A stretch of 64,000 nucleotides of DNA from Mediterraneibacter massiliensis (lineage in GTDB: Bacteria > Bacillota > Clostridia > Lachnospirales > Lachnospiraceae): NCBI RefSeq assembly GCF_001487105.1, contig NZ_LN913001.1, positions 707,353 through 771,352 on the forward strand. Reading direction: 5' to 3'. The translations under genes and the position numbers were made by a program. The number at the start of each line of letters is the position of its first letter. The stretch's first letter is position 1. Shown here one piece after another: positions 33,822 through 41,480 of the stretch. The notes beneath the pieces were generated by a model. It had not been told where the DNA came from. It did no database searches and saw only the letters and a program-made list of their open reading frames with translations.

Positions 33822-35829
33822 TATTTTAGAGGATGTAACAGTAAACGAGCCAGAAGGCTACAACATGAAGGAATGGGCGTTATACTATGCAAAACTTGGC
33901 TTGCCAATATTCCCAGTTAAGCACCCATCAGTTCCAGGTCAGGATCATCCTGGGAAAGAACCTTGGACAGAACATGGCATCAATGATGCTTCAAGCGACT
34001 TGGAAAAGGTGGCGGGATGGTGGGATAAGCATCCTAACGCCAATATAGGTTTAGCTACTGGATACAATACTTCAGGGCTACTTGTTATAGATCTGGACGA
34101 GGATGACGAGAAAAACAAGCATGGTTTAGCAGTGTTACAGGAATGGGAAAACAGAAACGGAGAGTTGCCAGAGACTTGTAGAGTCATTACGGGAAGAGGT
34201 GGCTACCACTATTTTTACAGATTTGATAAATCATGCAAAAGCGTAATTGGCTTATATGAAGGAGTAGATATCAGAGCGAACGGAGCTTGCGCAGTGCTTC
34301 CACCTTCAGTACATGAAAATAGTAGGAGATACGAATGGGAAATTGGGTTCTGTGACATGGAAGTCGCTGATGCGAATGATCAAGTTATAAAGTTTTTATC
34401 TGACGGGACAAAGAATGTTTCTGCAAAAGAAAAACAAAATAATGCTGTTGTTCCAGAAGAAGAGATTATACACGAAGGCGAAAGGACAGACTTTTTATTT
34501 AGCAAGTTTATGAAGATGCGATCCAGTGGGCTTACAGAAAAAGCTATCCGCCTCGCGATTAATGAAATCAACAGTACACAATGCAAGCCACCATTAACAA
34601 CTAGGGAGCTTGAGAAAACTATTTTCACAGGGTTTAAACGAGATTATCTTAAACCTACCATGAGCTACGAGCAAGAAAAGAATGAGAACAAACGTAAAGT
34701 TGTGTGTGATCGTGGAAAAAGCCGCCCGGTGAAAGCGTTTAAGCCTATACAATCCGTAACGGCAGCGGAACTTGACAAGATGGATATACCCCCTATTGAA
34801 TGGATTGTTGAAAAAGTTCTTCCGGTCGGGCTGTCCATGATTGGAGCACCGAGCAAATATTATAAAAGCTATATGGCGTTGGGGTTGTGTGTGGCAATCT
34901 GTAACGGCGGAAAATTTCTTGACTTTGACTGTCATAAACATGCGTGTTTATACCTCGACCTTGAGAGTACAAAGCGCAGACCTAAGAGCAGACTTAATCA
35001 AATTATCGGGCCGTTTGGAGAAAAGCCTGACAATTTACATATTATCACAGGGACGGACGAGCCCGGCCGGATTGGTGACGGCTTTGAAAAACAGATAGAG
35101 TATCAGCTTCAAGCACATCCAGACATAAAGCTGATTATTGTGGACGTTTTTCAGATGATTAGACAGCCTGCCAAAAAGAACCAAAGCGGCTACGATCGGG
35201 ATTATGATGATTTTAAGGTGCTTAAGCAGATTGCGGACAAGCATAATATTGGACTGATGTTAATTCATCATACAAGGAAAATGAGAGACCCTTCTGACGT
35301 TTTCAATGAGTTATCAGGTTCAGTCGGTGTAATGGGCGCATTAGATTGTGCTTGGGTGATTACGAAAGACGACAGATATTCAGAAGAGGGAACTTTACAT
35401 ATTACCGGGAGAGATATGGAGAGTCAAAAGTTGAAAATCAGATTCAACAAGAAATCGTTTCAATGGGAGTATGTCGGAACAGAGGAAGACGTTGAAAATC
35501 AAAGGCTTGTTTCGGAATATGAACAAAGCCCGATTGTTGAGACTATCAAGAAGCTAGTGAAACAGGGTGGCGGACGCTGGGAAGGTTCGGCAAGTGACAT
35601 CAAGAGCGCAAGTAAATACTTAAGCAGTGAGATCTATGAAGATGTGAGAAAGATAGGTGCTCTCATAAATAAGTTTGAGCCTTTGCTTTTCTTTGATGGA
35701 ATTGACTACGATTATAACAAGGGGGCAGCAGGTAAAAGAAAATATATTTTTCATGCCACTAATGCCGACAATGTCACTAACGCCGCTAATGCCGACAATG
35801 CCGAACAAATAAAACTTGAAAATATATAG
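33814..35829 (+). CDS. Replication protein: primase-polymerase domain fused to a RepA-like helicase
   Basis: About 671 residues from GTG 33814; ATG 33865 is an alternative just before the first domain. Residues 18-180 match the bifunctional primase/polymerase fold (WALYYAKLGLPIFPVKHP, VIDLDEDD, ITGRGGYHYFY). A linker helical region and a RepA/AAA_25-type ATPase follow (LSMIGAPSKYYKS near 340-352, CLYLDLEST, LIIVDVFQMI, GLMLIHHTRKMRD). The Walker A region reads GAPSKYYKS, with Tyr in place of the usual Gly before the Lys. Satellites and small phages use such fusions to start their own replication. An Asn/Ala-rich tail (NADNVTNAANADNA) ends the protein. Confidence 0.85.
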   Translation: MINILEDVTVNEPEGYNMKEWALYYAKLGLPIFPVKHPSVPGQDHPGKEPWTEHGINDASSDLEKVAGWWDKHPNANIGLATGYNTSGLLVIDLDEDDEKNKHGLAVLQEWENRNGELPETCRVITGRGGYHYFYRFDKSCKSVIGLYEGVDIRANGACAVLPPSVHENSRRYEWEIGFCDMEVADANDQVIKFLSDGTKNVSAKEKQNNAVVPEEEIIHEGERTDFLFSKFMKMRSSGLTEKAIRLAINEINSTQCKPPLTTRELEKTIFTGFKRDYLKPTMSYEQEKNENKRKVVCDRGKSRPVKAFKPIQSVTAAELDKMDIPPIEWIVEKVLPVGLSMIGAPSKYYKSYMALGLCVAICNGGKFLDFDCHKHACLYLDLESTKRRPKSRLNQIIGPFGEKPDNLHIITGTDEPGRIGDGFEKQIEYQLQAHPDIKLIIVDVFQMIRQPAKKNQSGYDRDYDDFKVLKQIADKHNIGLMLIHHTRKMRDPSDVFNELSGSVGVMGALDCAWVITKDDRYSEEGTLHITGRDMESQKLKIRFNKKSFQWEYVGTEEDVENQRLVSEYEQSPIVETIKKLVKQGGGRWEGSASDIKSASKYLSSEIYEDVRKIGALINKFEPLLFFDGIDYDYNKGAAGKRKYIFHATNADNVTNAANADNAEQIKLENI

Positions 35830-35899
35830 GTTGCCATGTGTGGCAATGGTGGCATAGTGGCATAGGTGTTATACCCCCTACAAGAAAGGAAACAGGAAA

Positions 35900-36160
35900 A
35901 TGACAGAAAAATATAGAGAAATTATAGATGAATTTTGTGAGGTAGCAGGTGATGATGATTCTTTTGCGTTGGAGGTGATGAAAATAGAACAGCTAAAGCG
36001 GATAGCAGACGTGTTGGAGGACATAAACGGCGCATTGATCAGTATGGGCGGTGATATTGAAGCCCTGTCAGATTGTGTGGGTATGATCCCGGAACGGTAC
36101 ACACGGGGAAAAGACTTTCATTTCCTGCGGATCGGCGGCAGCGTAGATACAGGTAACTAA
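35900..36160 (+). CDS. Small hypothetical element protein
   Basis: An 86-residue acidic protein with AGAAAGGAAA before the ATG. It is helical and has no cysteine pair or membrane segment. The family is not recognised. Position in the rightward unit, after the replication gene, suggests an early function. Confidence 0.6.
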   Translation: MTEKYREIIDEFCEVAGDDDSFALEVMKIEQLKRIADVLEDINGALISMGGDIEALSDCVGMIPERYTRGKDFHFLRIGGSVDTGN

Positions 36161-36167
36161 AAAAATA

Positions 36168-36197
36168 GCCCCATAGGGAGCAACTCTCTATAGGGCA
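36168..36197 (-). terminator. Hairpin after the 86-residue gene, T-run on the minus strand
   Basis: GCCC(C)ATAG(G)GAG pairs with CTC(T)CTAT(A)GGGC. The flanking A-run gives a T-run only on the minus strand, so as a terminator it would act on leftward transcripts. It may also be an RNA-processing or stabilising structure. Confidence 0.45.
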
Positions 36198-36269
36198 AGC
36201 ACAGCCGGGAGCCATGCCAAAAACACAAAATATATAATAACATGGATCTGCCGGGAGAGGAAGAGAATT

Positions 36270-36467
36270 ATGATAGATAGACAAGAATTTAATAGAATAG
36301 TTAATGATTCAGTTAAGGATCTGTTAAGGATGGATGTTGATACCTACAACAAAGTTAAGATTGTGTTGCTTAGTTATCGGGATGAATATGAGCCTTGCAA
36401 TGAGTATAAAAGAAAGCTTTTTGAGTTTACGGATCGGCACAGGCTATTGCTGATTGAAATGAAATAA
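36270..36467 (+). CDS. Small hypothetical element protein
   Basis: A 65-residue helical protein with GGGAGAGGAAG before the ATG. It has charged residues throughout and no recognised motif. It lies between two hairpins in the rightward unit. Confidence 0.55.
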   Translation: MIDRQEFNRIVNDSVKDLLRMDVDTYNKVKIVLLSYRDEYEPCNEYKRKLFEFTDRHRLLLIEMK

Positions 36468-36520
36468 AAAGACTGCCCTCCTGCGGATGGTACGCCAACA
36501 CCAGAACCGGGCGGCAGGAT
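36468..36520 (-). terminator. Second minus-strand-oriented hairpin
   Basis: CTGCC and CCTGCGG pair with CCGGGCGGCAGG across a loop of about 20 bases. The A-run at 36465-36469 becomes TTTTT on the minus strand. It has the same layout as the hairpin at 36168, directly after a stop codon. Confidence 0.35.
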
Positions 36521-36535
36521 GAAAGGAGGTAGACC

Positions 36536-36688
36536 ATGACAGAAGAAAGAGAGTTTCGCTTGTATGAGATCATGGACAGTTACGGAGTGGATGAAGATAC
36601 AGCCTATTTGTTATTACTTGATGAGGAGGAAGAAGAACGTGAGTATAAAAATCAAGGTATCATATACAGACGAACGGGAATTAAATGA
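36536..36688 (+). CDS. Small acidic element protein
   Basis: A 50-residue protein (MTEEREFRLYEIMDSYG...) with a very strong AAAGGAGGT site before the ATG. The middle is strongly acidic (DEEEEERE). It overlaps the next small gene by 50 bases in another frame. No family is recognised. Confidence 0.6.
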   Translation: MTEEREFRLYEIMDSYGVDEDTAYLLLLDEEEEEREYKNQGIIYRRTGIK

Positions 36689-36785
36689 AATAATAAGTAT
36701 GCTTAATAAGAAGCGTGTAATTGAGTGTAAAAAACAGCCAGCAAAGGGGAAATATAAAAGAGCATATATCCGGCTTTATAGTTGA
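36639..36785 (+). CDS. Small basic element protein
   Basis: A 48-residue protein from GTG 36639, with GAGGAGGAAGA upstream. It is lysine/arginine-rich with a beta-alpha pattern (IKIKVSYTDERELNEIISML). Overlap with the acidic 50-residue gene suggests the two are translated together. The function is unknown. Confidence 0.55.
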   Translation: MSIKIKVSYTDERELNEIISMLNKKRVIECKKQPAKGKYKRAYIRLYS

Positions 36786-36810
36786 TACTGGAATGATTGT
36801 GTAGTATAAT
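36782..36810 (+). promoter_or_regulatory. Promoter of the capsid-scaffold unit
   Basis: TTGATA (36782-36787), a 17-base spacer and TATAAT (36805-36810). It lies 168 bases before the scaffold start. Confidence 0.75.
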
Positions 36811-36817
36811 AAATATA

Positions 36818-36950
36818 ACAAATAGAACACAAGAAGCCGCACCAAAACTGCCAACGGTGCAAGCCTTAAAGGGCGTGGGGATAGCGAATAGTCTAAAATG
36901 ACTAACTGTTGTTCCTGCGCCTTTTTCTATTTGCAAGTAGCCAACTGGGC
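36818..36950 (+). ncRNA. Structured leader RNA with a terminator-like stem before the capsid genes
   Basis: Three hairpins can be drawn: GCACC (36839-36843) with GGTGC (36856-36860); TAGTC (36889-36893) with GACTA (36900-36904) around a six-base loop; and an enclosing stem AAAGGGCGTGGG (36868-36879) with TCCTGCGCCTTT (36913-36924) that ends in TTTTT. The last looks like an attenuator. No reading frame or known riboswitch class is evident. Confidence 0.5.
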
Positions 36951-36977
36951 GTAAAACAGGGAAAGGATATAGCTGCA

Positions 36978-37442
36978 ATGAATGAAGAAAATAACTTAAC
37001 ACAAGAAAAAAATCTGCAACAAGAAGAGGCTCCAGAAACAAAAGAAAAGTTATTTACCCAGGAAGAAGTGAACGAGATTATCCGTCACAGACTCCATGAG
37101 CGAAAGAAGGAACAGGTTCATGCCAAGCAGACAGACGAGGAACTACAAAAGCGTATGAGTGATCTAGATGACCGTGAAAACGATTTGAAACAGAGAGAAG
37201 AGCGCTTGTCACGGATTGAATACCTGAGATCAAAAGGCTACCCGGATGAGCTGGCCGACATGATACACGTGTCAGAAGAGGGAACCTTCGAGAAGAATGT
37301 CGATAAACTGGTAGGGGCATTTGAAAGAAGCGGTATGATGAAAAGCAAATACCCAAGTTATACACCTTATGAGGGTAGTGAAACCTATGACTTTCCTCCG
37401 GTCGGCGCCAAGCATGAGCCAAAATATAGTAGAATCAGATAG
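36978..37442 (+). CDS. Phage capsid scaffold-like protein (DUF4355 type)
   Basis: A 154-residue protein. ATG 36978 with GGGAAAGGA upstream is preferred over an earlier in-frame start inside the leader. The N-terminus is acidic and disordered. A long coiled coil (about residues 30-90, RHRLHERKKEQVH then QKRMSDLDDRENDLKQREER) leads to a short helical C-terminus with basic residues. This is the pattern of DUF4355 scaffold proteins, which nucleate capsid assembly and leave or are digested. It lies 14 bases before the capsid gene, as in tailed phages. Confidence 0.75.
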   Translation: MNEENNLTQEKNLQQEEAPETKEKLFTQEEVNEIIRHRLHERKKEQVHAKQTDEELQKRMSDLDDRENDLKQREERLSRIEYLRSKGYPDELADMIHVSEEGTFEKNVDKLVGAFERSGMMKSKYPSYTPYEGSETYDFPPVGAKHEPKYSRIR

Positions 37443-37456
37443 GAGAATATTATAAG

Positions 37457-38290
37457 ATGGCTAACGAATTAACTACAATTTACGCTCCAAAAACAGACGA
37501 GCTTTTTAAAGCTGAGAGTAAAATGTCATTATTGACAAATACAGACTACAACTGGGATGGAGCGCACGCAATTAGATTGTGGAAGATTTCCACAGCAAAA
37601 ATGAATGACTATGCACGTAATAAGTCAGAGGATGATGGACAAGTTTCTAGATATGGAAGTCTGTTAGATTTAGGATCACAGACGGAAATACTTACACTGT
37701 CCAAAGATAGAAGTTTTATCTTTAACATTGATAAGCTTGATATGGACGAAACAAACCAGCAGCTAGAAGCGGGTTCAGCACTTGCTAGGCAGCTTCGTGA
37801 GGTAGTAGTTCCGGAAGTTGACAAGTATGTGTATGACAAGATGACAACAGGAGCGGGCAAAAAGGTAACGAAAGCATTAACAAAAACAGATGTTTATACT
37901 GCTATCCTTGCCGGAAGTGAATACATGGATGACGCAGAAGTACCGGACACGGAAAGAGTACTGGTAGTTACTCCAGCAACTTATACACTGCTGAAACAGG
38001 CTACAGAGTTTGATAATACCGATGTGGGCGCAGATATGAAGCTGAAAGGCGTAGTCGCATACCTTGACGGAATGGCAGTTGTAAGAGTACCGGCCAGCAG
38101 GCTGCCGGAGAACTTCGGTTTTATGATCGCACATCCATCAGCTTGTACAGCTCCGGTGAAGCTTAATGATTATAATGTTCATCAGAATACACCGCTCTCA
38201 AGTGGTGACGTGGTAACAGGTAGAGTTGTTTATGATGCGTTCGTACTGGATAACAAGAAAGATGGAATCTATTATCATGCAATTGCTTAA
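37457..38290 (+). CDS. Major capsid protein
   Basis: A 277-residue protein similar in layout to Firmicute phage major capsid proteins of the HK97 fold. It has an N-terminal arm, a spine helix (NQQLEAGSALARQLREVVVPEVD), an A-domain stretch with RVLVVTPATYTLLKQA and VAYLDGMAVVRVPASRLP, and a C-terminal beta-rich end (GDVVTGRVVYDAFVL). AGGAG precedes the ATG. It has no fused protease. A terminator follows, and no portal, terminase, connector or tail gene is found within the element. Confidence 0.85.
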   Translation: MANELTTIYAPKTDELFKAESKMSLLTNTDYNWDGAHAIRLWKISTAKMNDYARNKSEDDGQVSRYGSLLDLGSQTEILTLSKDRSFIFNIDKLDMDETNQQLEAGSALARQLREVVVPEVDKYVYDKMTTGAGKKVTKALTKTDVYTAILAGSEYMDDAEVPDTERVLVVTPATYTLLKQATEFDNTDVGADMKLKGVVAYLDGMAVVRVPASRLPENFGFMIAHPSACTAPVKLNDYNVHQNTPLSSGDVVTGRVVYDAFVLDNKKDGIYYHAIA

Positions 38291-38311
38291 GGATTGAGTG
38301 GGATATATCTC

Positions 38312-38351
38312 AAAGGGGTGAAGGATGGAAAACCGTCCTTGCCCCGTTTTG
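38312..38351 (+). terminator. Terminator after the capsid gene
   Basis: GGGG and AAGGATGG pair with CCGTCCTT and CCCC around AAAA, followed by GTTTT. Confidence 0.75.
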
Positions 38352-38472
38352 CATTAATGAAGAGGGCATACCTCCCCCACATGCTGGCAGACGGAGGTTC
38401 CCACCGCACTACGAAAAAAAACACACGGCATTCCTTCTCTTTCCTGCCGGGTGCTTTTGAAAGGGGCATAAT

Positions 38473-39360
38473 ATGACTAATGAACAACTTGTTGCGCTGA
38501 TTCAAGCGCATGAGAATGTTGCCGGCAATATGTTGACACTCTGGGAGCAGAACCGGGGAGTTATATGGAAAATAGCGGTAAAGTATTCCCACTATGCGGA
38601 GATGGACGATCTCAAGCAAGAAAGCTATATAGCTTTGCATGAAGCTGTGCGACATTATGAACCGAAAAAAGAGATACTGTTTATCAATTATGCCGCTTTC
38701 TGGATAAAGCAACGTATACGCCGGTATATAGACAACTGCTGCAGTGTGGTGCGTATTCCAGTAGGTGCAAGAGAAGCTGTCCGGCGATATAAGAATATCT
38801 GTAGTGAATATTATAAGTATTATGGCGCTGAACCTTCTGAAAGCGAATTGTGCGCCTTTTTAGGAGTGAATCAGAAAGAATTGCGTAGAGTGCAGGAAAA
38901 CGCAAGGAAAGGGCAGATACAAAGCTTGAGTGCCCCGATCGGCGCCGACAATGAGGAAATGACGCTGGAAGATACAGTTGCATCCGGTGAGGATCTGGAA
39001 GAGGACTGCACCAGCAGGCTTGACTGGGAAAATATGAAGCGTGAGTTGTGGATTGCTGTAGATTCTCTTCCGGCAGATCAGGCGCAGACAATCCGTTGTC
39101 GTTACATGGACGGAATGACGTTGAAGGAAACCGGAGAAAAGCAAGGAATCTCTATCAATAGAGTCAGTGACATAAATAACAAGGCATTAAAGGCATTGAG
39201 ATTGCCGAGACGTTCCAGGAAGTTCCGTGCATATTATGAGCAATATCTGTCTGCAGCTCCAATACATCATACAAGTATGCAGAGCTTCCGGCAAACATGG
39301 ACAAGTGATGTAGAAAGAGAGGCGTTGAGATGGGCAGAGAAGGAACTGGGGTATATTTAA
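38473..39360 (+). CDS. Sigma-70-family RNA polymerase sigma factor of the element
   Basis: A 295-residue protein with sigma region 2 (MDDLKQESYIALHEAVRHY, FINYAAFWIKQRIRRYID), a region 3-like part and region 4 (RYMDGMTLKETGEKQGISINRVSDINNKAL). It lacks region 1.1. GAAAGGGGC precedes the ATG. It is last in the element, behind the capsid terminator, so it must have its own promoter. Inferred role: switching on element or helper genes, or diverting host polymerase. Similar sigma factors are known in Clostridia mobile elements. Confidence 0.85.
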   Translation: MTNEQLVALIQAHENVAGNMLTLWEQNRGVIWKIAVKYSHYAEMDDLKQESYIALHEAVRHYEPKKEILFINYAAFWIKQRIRRYIDNCCSVVRIPVGAREAVRRYKNICSEYYKYYGAEPSESELCAFLGVNQKELRRVQENARKGQIQSLSAPIGADNEEMTLEDTVASGEDLEEDCTSRLDWENMKRELWIAVDSLPADQAQTIRCRYMDGMTLKETGEKQGISINRVSDINNKALKALRLPRRSRKFRAYYEQYLSAAPIHHTSMQSFRQTWTSDVEREALRWAEKELGYI

Positions 39361-39417
39361 AGACTTAATTGCCTTTGGAATGTTCATTCTGGCACTACAG
39401 ACACTCATATTCAAGTT

Positions 39418-39438
39418 TTTGATACTGAAATGATACTA
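39418..39438. repeat. Putative integrase arm-type site, right
   Basis: A copy of the 31733-31753 sequence with one change, in the same orientation, about 100 bases inside attR. Confidence 0.6.
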
Positions 39439-39540
39439 AAAAATTGTACAGAGTGCAAAAACATGATATAGTATGCAAAGTTGCGAGCGTAAAAGCAACG
39501 AAAAACGGGATATATAATAGGTTAAAACAGGTGTGCTGAC

Positions 39541-39559
39541 TCCTGTTATCCGCATTGAA
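39541..39559. repeat. Right attachment site (attR)
   Basis: An exact copy of the 19-base attL repeat, here without the rest of a tRNA gene. It marks the right end of the element. Confidence 0.93.
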
Positions 39560-39561
39560 CA

Positions 39562-39608
39562 AACCTCTAGATATGCTGTGAAACGGCGCGTCCAGAGGTT
39601 ATTCTTTT
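39562..39608 (+). terminator. Displaced original terminator of the tRNA operon
   Basis: AACCTCT (39562-39568) pairs with AGAGGTT (39594-39600) and is followed by ATTCTTTT. Before integration this stem would have stood just behind tRNA-Leu. Confidence 0.6.
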
Positions 39609-39725
39609 GGAAAAAATAAAAAATGGAGCAGAAAAGGGGCGGGTTTTAATTTTTACGAATTTTTTGTAATAATGCTTCGTGTAAAATGTGAGAAAAATTT
39701 ATATTTCATTCTAATGTGGCTGCAT

Positions 39726-39878
39726 TTAACCATTCTGGAAGTGTAACCGGGTAGGCGCAGGCATCTCTTCACCTTCTTCCTTAGTTACAAACATTACATA
39801 TCCAAATAATTCACGAGCGGATAAAAGCGCATCATGCTCATGGACGCCGCCTGTGCTGAAAAGCGATAGAGCGGCTGA
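39726..39878 (-). pseudogene. Remnant of a HicB-type antitoxin gene
   Basis: A minus-strand frame without a start, open from 39878 to TAA at 39726, reads HEHDALLSARELFGYV then TKEEGEEMPAPTRL. This fits the C-terminal half of HicB antitoxins. The N-terminal half and the toxin partner are missing. The plus strand of 39850-39957 has a short open tail (SDRAADYILDKLEDFEMEI) that also looks decayed. The rest of 39609-40022 holds no gene I can support. Confidence 0.45.
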
Positions 39879-39947
39879 TTATATATTAGACAAGCTGGAA
39901 GATTTTGAAATGGAGATCTGTAAAGGGAAAGTCCGGGCAAAAAGGCA

Positions 39948-39986
39948 GCCTCACTAATGGTGAAAACCAAAAGTGAGGCTTGTCTT
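39948..39986. terminator. Terminator, probably of the phosphofructokinase gene
   Basis: GCCTCACT pairs with AGTGAGGC around a 16-base loop. On the minus strand GCCTTTTTGCC follows; on the plus strand TTGTCTTT follows. It may work both ways. Confidence 0.7.
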
Positions 39987-40022
39987 TATGATAGATAAAA
40001 CAGAAGGATAAAATGCGCTTCC

Positions 40023-41246
40023 TTATCTTCGATATGCAAATTTAGGGATTCCGTTTTCTTTAGGGATCGTGACTTCTCCCTGCACAAGCGGGGTCGCATA
40101 ACGGATAAAAGCGTCTGTCACGTCACATCCGTCTTTGGTGATCCATTCTGATGGGACTGCTTTTTCCTGATTGCAGATCACATTGACATCTTCCGGTATA
40201 TAAGTGATCGTATACGGAGTTTCTGCGATACGTTTAAATGCGATCATCTTTCCGGTTTCTCCGTCCAAAGCGGACTTCACACCATAGGCGCCGGAGGCGA
40301 TTGCTTCTTTTAGATCTGTGGCGGAGAGCATGGCAGAGGAACATCTCTGGCATACATTTAGTTCGATTGACCGTACTTTTACACCGAGTTTTTCTTTGAC
40401 AAGGTTTTCCAGATATTTTCCGGAACCGGTCAACATCTTGTGGCCAAAAGTATCCACACTTACGTCGCTGGCAAATTCACAGATGAATGTACCATCTGCC
40501 GTGTGGATCCCTTCTGATATGCAGACAACAAGGTTGGGAGTTGTCTTAAGAGCCTGTTCTGCCTGTTTTAAGAATTCGTCTTGTGAGAAGGAGGTTTCTG
40601 GAAGATAGATCAGTAATGGATTGTCTCCCTTGTATCGGCGCGCCAGAGCACTTGCCGCTGTCAGCCAGCCGGCATGCCGTCCCATGATCTCCACGATGGT
40701 AACAGATTTTTTATTATCATATACGGAGGCGTCAGTAACGATCTCGCGGACCGTAGACGCCACATACTTGGCTGCGCTTCCAAAGCCCGGAGTATGATCG
40801 GTCAGGACAAGGTCATTGTCGATCGTCTTTGGGATGCCGATAAAGCGGATATCACTGTGTATCTGCTCTGCATAGCGGGAAAGCTTACTGACAGTATCCA
40901 TAGAATCATTCCCTCCGATATAGAAGAAATAGCCGATCTGATAGTCGGAGAATTTCCGGAACAGAAGAGGATATACAGCGTCATTTAAATCCTCCGGCAG
41001 CTTATAGCGGCAGGAACCTAGATAAGAGCCGGGGGTAGTTTTTATTAATTCCAGTTCACCGGATGCATCCAGTGGTTTCATATCCATGATCTTATCCTGC
41101 AAAAAGCCTTCAATGCCATTTATCATACCATAGACAGTACCGAATGAATCTTCCCGGTTAAGTGCTTCATAAACGACTCCGTAGAGGCTTGCGTTGATAA
41201 CGGCAGTGGGGCCGCCGGACTGTCCTACGATTACATTTTTTTTCAT
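40023..41246 (-). CDS. 6-Phosphofructokinase, probably pyrophosphate-dependent
   Basis: A 407-residue protein. ATG 41246 has AGGAGGAGAC upstream; a longer frame starts before that site. Family motifs are VGQSGGPTAVINAS, YIGGNDSMDT, IPKTIDNDL and MGRHAGWLTA. In the GGNDS and PKTIDND motifs, Asp and Lys occupy positions where ATP-dependent enzymes have Gly. These are the residues associated with pyrophosphate use. It makes fructose 1,6-bisphosphate reversibly in the cytoplasm. It is transcribed toward the mobile element scar. Confidence 0.88.
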   Translation of the reverse strand: MKKNVIVGQSGGPTAVINASLYGVVYEALNREDSFGTVYGMINGIEGFLQDKIMDMKPLDASGELELIKTTPGSYLGSCRYKLPEDLNDAVYPLLFRKFSDYQIGYFFYIGGNDSMDTVSKLSRYAEQIHSDIRFIGIPKTIDNDLVLTDHTPGFGSAAKYVASTVREIVTDASVYDNKKSVTIVEIMGRHAGWLTAASALARRYKGDNPLLIYLPETSFSQDEFLKQAEQALKTTPNLVVCISEGIHTADGTFICEFASDVSVDTFGHKMLTGSGKYLENLVKEKLGVKVRSIELNVCQRCSSAMLSATDLKEAIASGAYGVKSALDGETGKMIAFKRIAETPYTITYIPEDVNVICNQEKAVPSEWITKDGCDVTDAFIRYATPLVQGEVTIPKENGIPKFAYRR

Positions 41247-41480
41247 TTTGTCTCCTCCTGTTTCGATTGTCAGGGCATGACCGTACTGCTTTTGCATTCC
41301 CAAATGGAGGTGCATTACGGGATGCCCGCATGGGTATGTAATAACTATATAGGAAAGTGGATAAATTTACAATAAAATAAGAAAAAAAGATTATTGCGTA
41401 AGAGCAGAGAGTATTTTTCTTTTAATCGGGGAAAAACAATGCTATAATAAATTCGTATATCAAGGAAAGGACGAGAAAGA

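Noticed and set aside
38294..38476. A 60-codon gene between capsid and sigma genes
   Set aside because: It starts at TTG without a ribosome site, runs through a terminator hairpin and shows no recognisable pattern.
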